Positions 25,394 through 34,007 are shown, counted from the first letter of the stretch. The stretch is 64,000 nt of DNA from Mesobacillus subterraneus (GCF_023715485.1 NZ_JAMBOF010000007.1:235945-299944); one strand, 5' to 3'. Numbers and translations are program-made. Notes: generated from the sequence alone by a model not told the origin.

Positions 25394-26536
25394 ATGACAG
25401 GGAATTTTGAGACGGAAGTTCTTCATTCAATACATAAGAAAGCAGAGGGGATTAAAAGCAAGGCAACGCCTATTTATCAGACTTCAGCATTTACATTCAA
25501 TGATCTGGATGAGCTGGAGGGCTTTTACCAGGGTGAGGGCAGCTATTTGTACTCAAGAGTCGGAAACCCGAATACGGATGAACTGGGACAATCTGTGGCC
25601 GCGCTGGAGCATGCTGAAGATGGAGTGGCAGCTTCCTCTGGACTTTCAGCGATTCTTGCTGGTGTCCTTGCTGTGGTGAAAAACGGTGAACATATCGTTG
25701 CAGCGGATGATTTATATGGCGGCAGCTTCCATTTGCTAAAATCAGAGCTTGATCGCTTTGGAATCGAGACGACATTTGTGCCTTTTTCCGATTTAAAAAA
25801 AGTTGAAGGGGCAATCAAGGATCATACAAAGCTGTTATATACTGAATCAATCACAAACCCTCTGCTCCGTGTTGAAAACTTGGAGGATGTTATCGCGCTG
25901 GCAAAGAGACGCAGCCTCACTGTATTAATCGATAATACATTTGCCACACCGCTTCATGTCCGTCCTTATTTGTTAGGAGCGGATCTGGTTGTCCACAGTG
26001 CGACTAAATACATTGGCGGTCACAGCGACGTTACTGCTGGTGTCGTTGTCGGCAGAAAAGATTTGATTGCCGAAGCGCGTGCCAGGATCGTGAACCTCGG
26101 TGCGAACCTCAGTCCGTTTGAAGCCTGGCTAACATGCAGAGGGTTAAAAACCCTTGCCTTAAGGATGAGGACGCAATCGGAAAACGCGAGAATGCTTGCT
26201 GAAAGATTACGTGGAAACGAGAAGGTCGCTAAGGTCTATTATCCATTTGAAAAAGGGGAAAAAGGGTATGGTGCCATCGTTACGATTGAGCTTGCGAAAC
26301 ACGTGGATACAAACCGATTTTTCAAATCGCTCGGCTGGGTAAAGATTGTTCCCACGCTGGCTGGTGTTGAGACGACTGTGTCGCATCCGTTGAAAACCTC
26401 GCATCGCGCACTTCCTCCTGAGGCCCAGGCTGAACTCGGCATCACGTATGAAGTAGTCCGCATTTCAGTTGGCATTGAGCATGCAGCTGATATAATCGAA
26501 CAATTCGAAGCGGCCTTGGATGCAGCCGTAAAATAA
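25394..26536 (+). CDS. Cys/Met metabolism PLP enzyme (cystathionine γ-synthase-like)
   Basis: About 380 residues of the trans-sulfuration fold-type I PLP family. YSRVGNPNTDELGQSVAALE contains the phosphate-contacting R-N-P-T-like site, DDLYGGSFHL the aromatic stacking region, IDNTFATP the PLP Asp, and SATKYIGGHSD the Schiff-base Lys. The substrate specificity (cystathionine γ-synthase, γ-lyase or O-acetylhomoserine sulfhydrylase) is not resolved by eye. Control by the SAM riboswitch places it in methionine synthesis. ATG 25394 is chosen because the upstream part of the frame encodes the terminator hairpin. Confidence 0.88.
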   Translation: MTGNFETEVLHSIHKKAEGIKSKATPIYQTSAFTFNDLDELEGFYQGEGSYLYSRVGNPNTDELGQSVAALEHAEDGVAASSGLSAILAGVLAVVKNGEHIVAADDLYGGSFHLLKSELDRFGIETTFVPFSDLKKVEGAIKDHTKLLYTESITNPLLRVENLEDVIALAKRRSLTVLIDNTFATPLHVRPYLLGADLVVHSATKYIGGHSDVTAGVVVGRKDLIAEARARIVNLGANLSPFEAWLTCRGLKTLALRMRTQSENARMLAERLRGNEKVAKVYYPFEKGEKGYGAIVTIELAKHVDTNRFFKSLGWVKIVPTLAGVETTVSHPLKTSHRALPPEAQAELGITYEVVRISVGIEHAADIIEQFEAALDAAVK

Positions 26537-26551
26537 ACCATTCGACATTAT

Positions 26552-26576
26552 GTTTACGCCTCCTGTATGCGGGTAT
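26552..26576 (+). promoter_or_regulatory. Sigma-B promoter
   Basis: GTTTAC, 13-nt spacer, GGGTAT, an excellent match to the general-stress promoter GTTTAA-N12-15-GGGTAT, 39 nt ahead of the YflT-like gene. Confidence 0.88.
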
Positions 26577-26614
26577 CTTTAATAAGGACTACTCGTCTAA
26601 AGGAGGCTATTAAT

Positions 26615-27172
26615 ATGTATAATGAACATGAAAAACATCTAGTTGGAGTATACGATAACGAGCGTGATGCAATCCAGGCAGTTGAGGATTTGAAAAGGCA
26701 AGGATATTCAACTGAGGATATCTCTGTTATTGGCAAAAACGATGATGAAGTTGATCACATTAATGAAGCAACCGGTACGAAGACTGAGGAAGGTCTTGCT
26801 GCAGGTGCAGCAACTGGCGGCGTATTAGGCGGCCTTACTGGATTATTGGCGGGCATCGGTGCGCTTGCGATTCCTGGAATCGGGCCGATCGTGGCTGCGG
26901 GACCAATCGCAGCTACACTTACAGGTGCAGCTGTCGGAGCTGGGGCAGGCGGTTTAGCTGGAGCACTTATCGGAATGGGAATTCCTGAAGATGAAGCAGA
27001 CCGTTACGAAGGCTATGTAAAAGAAGGGAAAATTCTTGTTGTTGTTGAGCGCGACGAAAATCTAGTTGGCTTGAATGATACAACAAGAACGAATGTGGTA
27101 GACACAGTCGATGCACCCCTGACTTCGGACAACCCTGCCAACACTCGTTTTGACAACACTAAAGACTTTTAA
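26615..27172 (+). CDS. General stress protein, YflT/GSP17M family
   Basis: About 185 residues. The N terminus (HEKHLVGVYDNERDAIQAVEDLKRQGYSTEDISVI) is the YflT-type domain, followed by a Gly/Ala-rich hydrophobic region (AAGAATGGVLGGLTGLLAGIGALAIPGIGPIVAAG in pieces) that could insert in membrane as a hairpin, and a C-terminal β-segment GYVKEGKILVVVERDE. These proteins are induced by heat, salt and ethanol through sigma-B; molecular function is unknown. AAAGGAGG precedes the ATG at 26615, and the consensus sigma-B promoter upstream supports stress control. A terminator follows the stop. Confidence 0.9.
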   Translation: MYNEHEKHLVGVYDNERDAIQAVEDLKRQGYSTEDISVIGKNDDEVDHINEATGTKTEEGLAAGAATGGVLGGLTGLLAGIGALAIPGIGPIVAAGPIAATLTGAAVGAGAGGLAGALIGMGIPEDEADRYEGYVKEGKILVVVERDENLVGLNDTTRTNVVDTVDAPLTSDNPANTRFDNTKDF

Positions 27173-27186
27173 ATCACTGTCATAAA

Positions 27187-27216
27187 AAAAGGCTGCCAAT
27201 TATTTGGCGGCCTTTT
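27187..27216 (+). terminator. Terminator of YflT-like gene
   Basis: AAAAGGC-GCCAA / TTGGCGGCCTTTT with a short loop. Confidence 0.8.
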
Positions 27217-27328
27217 GGCATTTTAGGATGAATGAGAGCGTTAGTTTAGTTAAGTAAAGAGGCTCTGGATTGCCACTCCAGTATGATTAAAAAAGTAGGT
27301 GTTAAGCTCAATGTTGTTATTTAACCCT

Positions 27329-27459
27329 GTTGATTGAAGTGGAAGGCGCGAAGACTCCTCCGGGAGCATGGGTCAGGGCAAACCCCGCAGGCGCTTATAG
27401 CGCCGAGGAGGCTCCCCAGGCCACCCGCGGAAAGCGAAGCGCCTGGAACGTAAATCAAC
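27329..27459. repeat. GTTGATT...AATCAAC intergenic palindromic element, copy 1
   Basis: 131 bp bounded by inverted GTTGATT / AATCAAC, with inner inverted segments GGAAGGCGCGAAGACTCC ... GAAGCGCCTGGAACG and CGCAGGCGCT-GCGCCGAGGAGG. GC-rich against an AT-rich background. A second, longer copy is at 47334-47528. Similar repeats are frequent in Bacillaceae intergenic regions (known from memory, not searched). No transposase; a non-autonomous element is likely. Confidence 0.85.
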
Positions 27460-27486
27460 AGTCTAATCTAACAGAGCCAAATAATA

Positions 27487-27519
27487 AAGCTGGCTACCGC
27501 AAAGAGGGAAGCCAGCTTA
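27487..27519 (-). terminator. Terminator of small membrane protein gene
   Basis: AAGCTGGCT / AGCCAGCTT with a 14-nt loop; on the minus strand followed by TATTATTT. Confidence 0.7.
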
Positions 27520-27522
27520 ATA

Positions 27523-27675
27523 TTATTCTTCTTTTCGCGTATCATGCAAATCAATCCGACTTGCGTCTTCTAAATTAAAAGAAGATAAAATAAAGTACAT
27601 AAATGCGCTGCCAACTAAGCCGAGACAAATGACAAAACCGATGGTCATCACCCAAAGATATCCCATAATTTGCAT
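27523..27675 (-). CDS. 50-aa single-span membrane protein
   Basis: 50 residues: short N terminus MQIMGY, one hydrophobic helix (LWVMTIGFVICLGLVGSAFM in part) and a charged tail LEDASRIDLHDTRKEE. The ATG at 27675 has GGGAGGA just upstream (reading the minus strand); an internal ATG at 27666 is possible. A terminator lies directly after the stop. No family recognised; the layout is reminiscent of small accessory subunits of membrane complexes, but no partner is nearby. Confidence 0.7.
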   Translation of the reverse strand: MQIMGYLWVMTIGFVICLGLVGSAFMYFILSSFNLEDASRIDLHDTRKEE

Positions 27676-27787
27676 TCCTCCCTTATAAAACTATATGCAT
27701 CACCTTTACGATGTTTTCATTCAGAATAGAAATAAGAGTATATTTTCCAAGAATATTCTCATCCTAACATTCGAGGAGGAATGAATG

Positions 27788-28396
27788 ATGGGAAAGAAAG
27801 TAATACTGGCAATATTACTGCTGTTCTGGCTGGTCCCGGCCATGTCATTTGCGCAGCAGGTGTATACTGTTCAAGCAGGTGATACAATGTGGAAAATTTC
27901 GGTGCGTTACCAGATAGGGCTGTCTGAGATCATCGCCGCTAATCCTCAGATAAAAAATCCAAATCTGATCTATCCTGGCCAAAAAATCGATATTCCCAGC
28001 TTAGGCGCAGCGAAAAGTATTGATAATGAAGTCATTAGGCTGACAAACGCTGAACGTGCCAAACATGGACTCACACCGCTTACCGCTGACTGGGAGCTGT
28101 CAAGGGCAGCCAGATACAAATCTTTTGACATGAGGGATAAGAATTACTTCTCCCATACAAGCCCTACATACGGCAGCCCTTTCAATATGATACGGAGCTT
28201 CGGGGTTAATTACCGAAGCGCGGCAGAAAACATTGCCGCAGGACAAAGGACTGCAAATGAAGTCGTTCAGGCTTGGATGAACAGCCCGGGCCACAGACAA
28301 AACATATTGAATGCTTCTTACACCCATATGGGATCCGGTTATGCATCAGGCGGTGCATACGGGCATTACTGGACACAGTTGTTTATTTCAAAGTAA
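27788..28396 (+). CDS. Secreted LysM-CAP domain protein (YkwD/SafA-like)
   Basis: About 202 residues: signal peptide (KKVILAILLLFWLVPAMSFA), one LysM domain (YTVQAGDTMWKISVRYQIGL ... PNLIYPGQKIDIP) that binds peptidoglycan, and a CAP/SCP domain (LTNAERAKHGLTPLT, RYKSFDMRDKNYFSHTSPTYG, AENIAAGQRTANEVVQAWMNSPGHRQNIL). Such LysM-CAP proteins are attached to the cell wall or spore coat in Bacilli; the enzymatic role of the CAP fold is not established. Two tandem ATGs follow GAGGAGGA. Monocistronic with its own terminator. Confidence 0.92.
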   Translation: MGKKVILAILLLFWLVPAMSFAQQVYTVQAGDTMWKISVRYQIGLSEIIAANPQIKNPNLIYPGQKIDIPSLGAAKSIDNEVIRLTNAERAKHGLTPLTADWELSRAARYKSFDMRDKNYFSHTSPTYGSPFNMIRSFGVNYRSAAENIAAGQRTANEVVQAWMNSPGHRQNILNASYTHMGSGYASGGAYGHYWTQLFISK

Positions 28397-28405
28397 AGGA
28401 CATCA

Positions 28406-28438
28406 AAAAGACCCTGAGGAAATCCATCAGGGTCTTTT
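28406..28438 (+). terminator. Terminator of LysM-CAP gene
   Basis: AAAAGACCCTGA / TCAGGGTCTTTT, 12-bp stem, 9-nt loop. Confidence 0.88.
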
Positions 28439-28543
28439 CTTTTGCGATTTTGATTTTATGCTCGAGAATAGAATCCTTTCACAACGCTCTTTTCGAAGAT
28501 CCAATCCTAAAGCAACAAAGCTTACAAAAAGAATCCTGTAAAA

Positions 28544-29044
28544 CTAGTACTTGTACTGGCAGTCAACCGATGAAACCCCGCGTTCTCCTTTTCTCCACAA
28601 GCGGTAAAGAGCTTTGCCGTCGCTGTGCCCTCCGCCGGGGTAATCCATTGGAAGCAGTGCAAAGAATACGTAGTAAAAAGAGAAATAAATGAATTGATAT
28701 GAAAAGATCGATGGCTCGAACAGATCAAACCAAATCAAAAGATTGACCAAAAGCATACTTAATAAATTAAAAATAGAACCGCCTAATAAAATGACTGATT
28801 TAGAAAATCGGTTATTGAAGGCTACATATTCAAATTGGCAGTCTCCTGACCAGAAATAGAATTGATGAACATCTATTTTCCAGAAGGAAAACAGACTCTT
28901 GCCGCTGCCTAGTGTCACCCTTATTCCTTTCGCGCCAAAGATGGCGGCGAATGTGATGTGGCCTAGCAAATGAATGATAATGACCACAGGGAAAATTAAG
29001 AAAAAGGCCCAAAGAAACTTAATGATATCTTGAAATCCAAACAT
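28544..29044 (-). CDS. M50-like protein lacking the catalytic Glu
   Basis: 166 residues with four membrane segments in M50 (site-2 protease) arrangement. The zinc motif HExxH reads IHLLGH (residues 24-29): both His are kept but the catalytic Glu is Leu. Near the C terminus PMDYPGGGHSDGKALYRL corresponds to the N/D-P-x-x-D-G third-ligand motif of S2P proteases (compare LxPxxxLDG). So it probably binds but does not cut peptides, or has lost function. ATG with GAGGAGGTAAAAAC upstream. It is monocistronic and divergent from the lia operon. Confidence 0.75.
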   Translation of the reverse strand: MFGFQDIIKFLWAFFLIFPVVIIIHLLGHITFAAIFGAKGIRVTLGSGKSLFSFWKIDVHQFYFWSGDCQFEYVAFNNRFSKSVILLGGSIFNLLSMLLVNLLIWFDLFEPSIFSYQFIYFSFYYVFFALLPMDYPGGGHSDGKALYRLWRKGERGVSSVDCQYKY

Positions 29045-29253
29045 GTTTTTACCTCCTCATGCTGCCTTATACCTGATACCCTTTTAAATCAAGCTGTAAC
29101 AGCTAATTTATTCCTCCATACCCATCAAAACAAAAACAGCGGTCCTGCCGCTCTCTCAGACTCAGGTCCTACTTCAAAATCAAGCTCAGGCACGTTATAG
29201 ACTTTTTAAGATAAAGGTAAGATTAAACCATAAGAGATAAGGAGGAATTGAAT

Positions 29254-29598
29254 ATGAAAAAATTTGGTTTGCTTGTCGCTGGTTTCGTTGCTGCCATGGT
29301 GCTGATTTCCAACCTTGGTCCATTAGTCGGCCTTGGAGTCAGCTTGCTGGTGCTGTATTTTGTGGTGAAGCAATTCTTAAAGACGGATACCACTGCCGCG
29401 AAAATCGGCTGGGGGGCAGCAGGTTTCTTCATCCTGATGGCAACAGCCTCTAACGTACCAGCTATCCTAGGCATCGCTGCTGCATATGTCCTGTACCTGG
29501 TGTATAAAAACTGGGACAAAAAAGAGGAATCAGTGCATGAAGAAAGCGATCCATTCGTCAACTTCGAAAAGCAATGGGCACAATTGAAAAACAACTAA
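29254..29598 (+). CDS. liaI: LiaI-like membrane anchor
   Basis: About 114 residues, three hydrophobic segments and a charged C terminus (DKKEESVHEESDPFVNFEKQW). It directly precedes liaH, liaF, liaS and liaR. In Bacillus, LiaI is a small membrane protein that recruits the LiaH phage-shock protein under envelope stress. The sequence is divergent, so the name rests on size, topology and operon position. ATG at 29254 with GGAGG 8 nt upstream. Confidence 0.75.
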   Translation: MKKFGLLVAGFVAAMVLISNLGPLVGLGVSLLVLYFVVKQFLKTDTTAAKIGWGAAGFFILMATASNVPAILGIAAAYVLYLVYKNWDKKEESVHEESDPFVNFEKQWAQLKNN

Positions 29599-29670
29599 GA
29601 TTTTCGCAGGGCATCATCTGGAGTTTCTGGAAATAACGTACTACTAAACATTTAAAAGGAGAGAAATAAA

Positions 29671-30315
29671 ATGGCAAATCTATTAACTAGAATCAAGAAC
29701 ACGGTAATGGCGGACCTGCATGAGGCACTTGACCAAAAGGAAAAAAAGAACCCGATTACGCTGCTGAATCAATATCTTCGCGAATGTGAAGGCGAAACAG
29801 AAAAAGTCCGAAAGCTGCTTGAGCGCCAGGGACAATTAAAGGACCAGTTCACACGCGAACATCATGAAGCTCTGGAAATGGCGGAAAAGCGTAAATACCA
29901 GGCAGAGATCGCGATGAGAGCAGGAGAAAATGAACTCCAGGCCTTTGCCAGCCAGGAACAGGCTCAATATGAAGAACGGGCTGCAAGGCTGAAGGAAGCA
30001 ATGGAAAACGCTGGCAAGCAGCAGCTGGAGCTGGAGCGGAAATATGAAGAGATGAAACATAAGTTAAAAGATATGCATATCCGCCGCATGGAATTGATGG
30101 GCCGTGAGAACGTTAGCCGCGCACACCACCGGATGGATCAGGTCCTTGATAACAATGCATATTCAGACAAAGCCTATTCAAGATTCACGGAAATGGAGAC
30201 ATATCTTGATAACCTTGAGCAGAAAGTGAACAGCTCTTACTACCGAAACACGATTGATGGCCGGATCGCACAGCTTGAAAAAGAATTTAAAAGTAAAGAA
30301 ACGCATTCTATTTAA
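29671..30315 (+). CDS. liaH: PspA/IM30 family protein LiaH
   Basis: 214 residues, almost entirely helical coiled coil with an N-terminal amphipathic helix (MANLLTRIKNTVMADLHEALDQ). The pattern ITLLNQYLRECEGETEKVRKLLERQ matches PspA/IM30/LiaH proteins that polymerise on damaged membranes. Strong AAAGGAGAGAAATAAA before ATG. Followed by a hairpin before liaF, consistent with the known pattern in which liaIH RNA is far more abundant than the regulator genes. Confidence 0.93.
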   Translation: MANLLTRIKNTVMADLHEALDQKEKKNPITLLNQYLRECEGETEKVRKLLERQGQLKDQFTREHHEALEMAEKRKYQAEIAMRAGENELQAFASQEQAQYEERAARLKEAMENAGKQQLELERKYEEMKHKLKDMHIRRMELMGRENVSRAHHRMDQVLDNNAYSDKAYSRFTEMETYLDNLEQKVNSSYYRNTIDGRIAQLEKEFKSKETHSI

Positions 30316-30336
30316 TAGGCAAAACATGGTATTCTT

Positions 30337-30363
30337 AAAAGGCGCAGGCAGCTGCGCCTTTTG
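30337..30363 (+). terminator. Partial terminator between liaH and liaF
   Basis: AAAAGGCGCAG / CTGCGCCTTTT, 11 bp with a 4-nt loop. Likely a leaky terminator that lowers expression of liaFSR relative to liaIH. Confidence 0.85.
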
Positions 30364-30450
30364 GGTATACCACCTCAAACTTTCTTCATATCATCTCCTC
30401 ATAAAAATATTATCCAAGTTTGTAAAGTTAGAGGAAGGGAGGAAAACAGC

Positions 30451-31185
30451 ATGTTGAACAACTTGAAAAATGATTATATCAGCTGGATTGTGATTACTGG
30501 ACTAATACTGCTTTTGCTTGAGGTTTCGTTTTTTAACGAAGGTCTTGTTTTCTCCCTTCTTGCAAGTGGAGCGATGATCTATTTTGGCCGATCTTTAACG
30601 CCGAGGAAATCTGGAAAGCTTTTGTTCTGGGCAGGGTTGTTCTTTTTCCTGAGCAGTGTTTTCAGCATGATGACCTTCAGGTTTTTCCTATTGGCTGTGC
30701 TAATTTATCTTGCCTATCAATTTGCCCAGTCGAAAAAGAAGCCGGAAGTCATAACGCCAGTTTTACAGGAACCTGAAAAGGAATTTCGGAAGGAGCCGGT
30801 GATTGAAAAGCCGCCACTATTTAAGAATCGCCTGTTTGGACATCAGGAAACGCCGCCGCATGTGTATGAGTGGAATGACGTCAATATCCAGACCGGGGTT
30901 GGTGACAGTGTGATTGATTTAAGCCTGACTGTGCTGCCGAAGGGGGAAACGGTGGTCTTCATCAGGAATATCATTGGCAATGTTAAAGTATTTGTGCCAT
31001 ATGATTTAGAAGTGACGCTCCGCCACTCTGCGATAGTCGGATCTGCAGAGGTGTTTGAGCATGAAGAAGGCAGGGTTCTGAACCAGAGCCTGTTCCTGCA
31101 AACGCCTGGATATGACTTGGCCGAGCAAAAGGTGAAAATTTTCACGTCGATGATGGTGGGGAATGTCGAGGTGAAACGGATATGA
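30451..31185 (+). CDS. liaF: LiaF, membrane inhibitor of LiaSR
   Basis: About 244 residues: four N-terminal membrane segments (WIVITGLILLLLEVSFF and following), then a soluble β-rich DUF2154-type domain (IGDSVIDL-like segment GVGDSVIDLSLTVLPKGE, and ..VFVPYDLEVTLRHSAIVGSAEVF). LiaF represses the LiaS kinase until envelope stress. ATG 30451 with GGAAGGGAGG upstream; the longer frame runs back into the terminator. Overlaps liaS by ATGA. Confidence 0.92.
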   Translation: MLNNLKNDYISWIVITGLILLLLEVSFFNEGLVFSLLASGAMIYFGRSLTPRKSGKLLFWAGLFFFLSSVFSMMTFRFFLLAVLIYLAYQFAQSKKKPEVITPVLQEPEKEFRKEPVIEKPPLFKNRLFGHQETPPHVYEWNDVNIQTGVGDSVIDLSLTVLPKGETVVFIRNIIGNVKVFVPYDLEVTLRHSAIVGSAEVFEHEEGRVLNQSLFLQTPGYDLAEQKVKIFTSMMVGNVEVKRI

Positions 31186-32228
31186 CAACAGCCATGCGCC
31201 AGATTTTATGGGGGCTGACCCTCGGAGTAATCTTGTTTATCGCGCTGACGCTGTCTTTTGTGCTTGTTTTTCCGGTAACAAGGCTGTCCGATTTATGGAA
31301 CCGCGAATTGATGGATATTCCTTTTATCATTTTTACATTCAGCATCAGTATCGTGCTTGGCGTCGCCTTTGGAATGGCGTCAGGAATATACTGGCGGAAG
31401 CAGTTCAAAACAGTGGACAGCTGGCTGTTCCAGCTCGAGGAAGGGCAGCAGCCCGAAATTGAACACACTCAGTCATATGCGGAAATTTCATCGATCTCGA
31501 AAAGGGTCGGGAAGCTGCACAAGCAGATTTCTGAAAAAGCGATGCTGTCACAAAGGCTTGCGACTGAAAAAGCAGAGGAGCTGGAGTCGCGCATCCAGGA
31601 GATCGTGTCACAGGAACGAAACCGGCTGGCACGGGAACTGCATGATTCGGTCAGTCAGCAGCTGTTCGCAGCATCCATGATGATGTCGGCGATCAATGAA
31701 ACAAAGGGACCTTCCGAGGAACGTGAAGCGAAGCAGCTGAAAATGGTCGAGGATATGATCCATCAATCCCAGCTTGAAATGAGAGCATTGCTCCTGCACC
31801 TTAGACCTGCTGCGTTGAAAGGAAAAAGCCTGCAGGAAGGAATTGAAGAGCTGTTAATCGAATTAAGACAAAAAGTCACCATGAATATAAAGTGGAAGGT
31901 GGAGCCGTTCCCTCTTGATAAGGGAGTAGAGGACCACTTATTCCGAATCCTACAGGAATCGGTCTCGAACACCCTTCGCCATTCAAAAGCGGAGCAGCTG
32001 GAAGTGCTGCTGATCAAGCGTGACGACAAGGCGATTTTGAGAGTTGTCGATGATGGGCTCGGTTTTAACGTGGAAGAAACGAAAGCAGGATCATATGGCC
32101 TCCAGAATATGCACGAACGCGCCGGGGAAATCGGCGGAACATTGAAGATTGTCAGTGTTGAAAAGAAAGGAACCAGGCTTGAGGTCAAGGTTCCAATATT
32201 AGTGGTGGCAGGTGAGAAAAATGATTAA
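31182..32228 (+). CDS. liaS: LiaS sensor histidine kinase
   Basis: 348 residues: two membrane helices bracket a short loop ([16 protein letters not shown] region and [19 protein letters not shown]), a HAMP-like linker, then HisKA_3 ([19 protein letters not shown], His about 153) and HATPase with [10 protein letters not shown] and [12 protein letters not shown]. This is the LiaS/VraS type with an intramembrane-sensing topology. Start overlaps liaF, end overlaps liaR by eight bases. Confidence 0.93.
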   Translation: MTTAMRQILWGLTLGVILFIALTLSFVLVFPVTRLSDLWNRELMDIPFIIFTFSISIVLGVAFGMASGIYWRKQFKTVDSWLFQLEEGQQPEIEHTQSYAEISSISKRVGKLHKQISEKAMLSQRLATEKAEELESRIQEIVSQERNRLARELHDSVSQQLFAASMMMSAINETKGPSEEREAKQLKMVEDMIHQSQLEMRALLLHLRPAALKGKSLQEGIEELLIELRQKVTMNIKWKVEPFPLDKGVEDHLFRILQESVSNTLRHSKAEQLEVLLIKRDDKAILRVVDDGLGFNVEETKAGSYGLQNMHERAGEIGGTLKIVSVEKKGTRLEVKVPILVVAGEKND

Positions 32229-32853
32229 AGTTGTGTTTGTGGATGATCATGAAATGGTTAGGATCGGTGTTTCCTCCTATTTATCAGCTCAACCAGATAT
32301 CGAGGTGATTGGCGAAGCGGATAACGGCAAAACAGGTGTCGAGATGGCGCTTGAGCTGCGCCCGGATATCATCCTCATGGACCTTGTCATGAAAGAAATG
32401 GACGGAATTGAAGCGACAAAGCAGATCATTGAAAAATGGCCAGAAGCGAAGATCATCATTGTAACGAGCTTCCTTGATGATGAAAAAGTGTATCCGGCGC
32501 TTGAAGCCGGGGCAACAAGCTATATGCTGAAAACTTCAAAGGCGAGCGAGATCGCAAATGCGGTGAGGGTTACCTATTCCGGGCAGCCTGTGCTGGAGCC
32601 GGAGGTTACCGGGAAAATGATGATGAAAATGCGCCAGAAAAACAACGTTGAACCACATGAGGAGTTAACTGAACGCGAGATGGAAGTTTTGATGCTGATT
32701 GCCGAAGGAAAGACGAACCAGGAAATCGCCGACGAACTGTTCATTGCCCTGAAGACGGTTAAAACTCATGTGAGCAATATATTGAGCAAGCTCCAGGTGC
32801 AGGACCGCACACAGGCGGTCATCTATGCGTTCAGGCATTCAATTGTAAAATAA
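32221..32853 (+). CDS. liaR: LiaR response regulator (NarL family)
   Basis: About 210 residues: receiver with [10 protein letters not shown] and phosphoacceptor Asp in [12 protein letters not shown], and a LuxR/NarL HTH ([40 protein letters not shown] in pieces). Partner of LiaS and activator of the liaI promoter. GTG 32212 is possible; ATG 32221 gives better spacing from GGTGG. Overlaps the liaS stop. Confidence 0.94.
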   Translation: MIKVVFVDDHEMVRIGVSSYLSAQPDIEVIGEADNGKTGVEMALELRPDIILMDLVMKEMDGIEATKQIIEKWPEAKIIIVTSFLDDEKVYPALEAGATSYMLKTSKASEIANAVRVTYSGQPVLEPEVTGKMMMKMRQKNNVEPHEELTEREMEVLMLIAEGKTNQEIADELFIALKTVKTHVSNILSKLQVQDRTQAVIYAFRHSIVK

Positions 32854-32871
32854 CAGAAGGGAGGGTTACGC

Positions 32872-33054
32872 ATGGAACCATTTATTGGTGTGTTTGGCCT
32901 AATGGGGATATTGATCTCACTAGTATTGCCAATTGCCATGATTGTCTTGTTTATCATGCTCGTAACCAGCACAAAGAGACAAGAAGCCTTGATGAAGGAT
33001 ATCCTTGCAGAGCTGAGAAGGAAGAATACGGATAACGATTACCTGAACCAATAA
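32872..33054 (+). CDS. Small membrane protein at end of lia operon
   Basis: 60 residues: one long hydrophobic helix (GLMGILISLVLPIAMIVLFI) then a charged amphipathic tail (TKRQEALMKDILAELRRKN). GAAGGGAGG 7 nt before the ATG and 18 nt after liaR, so it is co-transcribed. No named family; by topology it resembles small phage-shock-like membrane proteins. A link to envelope stress is inferred from operon position only. Confidence 0.75.
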   Translation: MEPFIGVFGLMGILISLVLPIAMIVLFIMLVTSTKRQEALMKDILAELRRKNTDNDYLNQ

Positions 33055-33128
33055 CCAAAGGCTATGTTGATTAAAGCAAATTCAACAGTTTAGGGTAAAA
33101 AAAAAAGAGGCCATGGGCCCCTGGGAAT

Positions 33129-33323
33129 CTAATTCGCTTTTTTGTCGATTACGTCTAATTTCATAAGCATTTCGCTTAAGGCTATGGATATGACTTCCCG
33201 TTCTTCAAATTCATTTGGGTAATGGGAAGCGCTATTTATATAGTCATGCTTTTCAGCTAACTTTTCCTTTATTTTTTTGCACATCCAGAGCTGGTAATCT
33301 GAAAGTTCCAAGTGTCTAAGCAT
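33129..33323 (-). CDS. Hypothetical 64-aa helical protein
   Basis: About 64 residues, charged and helical (LSDYQLWMCKKIKEKLAEKHDYINSAS and a tail with IALSEMLMKLDVIDKK), no membrane segment. GAAGGAG 9 nt upstream of the ATG at 33323 (a GTG at 33329 is less well placed). A GC-rich hairpin with T-tail after the stop (33098-33125 on the plus strand). Family not recognised; the pattern is compatible with a small cytosolic regulator. Confidence 0.6.
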   Translation of the reverse strand: MLRHLELSDYQLWMCKKIKEKLAEKHDYINSASHYPNEFEEREVISIALSEMLMKLDVIDKKAN

Positions 33324-33329
33324 TGCCAC

Positions 33330-33580
33330 CCACTCCTTCGTTAGTTAACAATACCCGCGGGACGAGCTTGCTTAAACGCTTATTCCACAAGATTATGCTG
33401 TTTGGGAAAAATTGAGAAATGCCTATGATAGCGGAGCTAAATAGAATTTAATCAAACGTTTGATTAACAATGAAAATGCTATTGAATCAGACAGTAACGG
33501 GCAGAAACAGTGGCTGAAGCTGGATGATTTTGAACGGACAGAAATTGTTGTTGAAGCCGAAAATTTGTCCGTTATTTAAT
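33330..33580. other. Decayed region with perfect 20-bp palindrome
   Basis: No intact gene. TTAATCAAACGTTTGATTAA at 33448-33467 is a perfect 20-bp palindrome of the TetR-operator type. Around it are short open pieces that read like protein (QDYAVWEKLRNAYDSGAK at about 33390-33446, and QKQWLKLDDFERTEIVVEAE at about 33505-33565), each closed by stops and lacking starts, so a degraded gene is possible. Confidence 0.45.
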
Positions 33581-33960
33581 TATGTACCCGGTTATTCCGA
33601 TTCATCACGAGACCGGTCACCTGTCCGTTATTTATGTGCCCGGTTATTCCAATTCATCACGAGACCGGTCACATATCCGTAGTTTATGTGCCCGGTTATT
33701 CCGTTTTATCACGGGACCGGTCACATATCCGTAGTTTATGTGCCCGGTTATTCCAATTCATCACGGGACCGGTCACATATCCGTAGTTTATGTGCCCAGT
33801 TATTCCGATTCATCATGAGACCGGGAACATATTAGTAGTTTATGTGCCCGGTTATTCCGTTTCATCACGATACCGGTCACATATCCGTAGTTTATGTACC
33901 CGGTTATTCCGTTTTAACACGAGACCGGCCACATATCCGTTTTTTATAATGCCCGGTTTC
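33581..33960. repeat. 52-bp tandem repeat array
   Basis: Seven complete units start with TATGTGCCCGG at 33581, 33633, 33685, 33737, 33789, 33841 and 33893, exactly 52 bp apart, plus a partial eighth near 33945. Each unit includes GTGCCCGGT ... ACCGGTCAC, an inverted pair that can form a hairpin, and a TTCATCACGA loop segment. Unit-to-unit differences are point changes. The reading frames across the array are repeat artefacts. Confidence 0.92.
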
Positions 33961-34007
33961 CTCAATAGAAAAGAAATCTAACATATCAGGAACACTTCAG
34001 GAAAAAC

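Noticed and set aside
33790..33981. Open frame across the 52-bp array
   Set aside because: Translation of a DNA repeat whose unit is not a multiple of three; no start signal.
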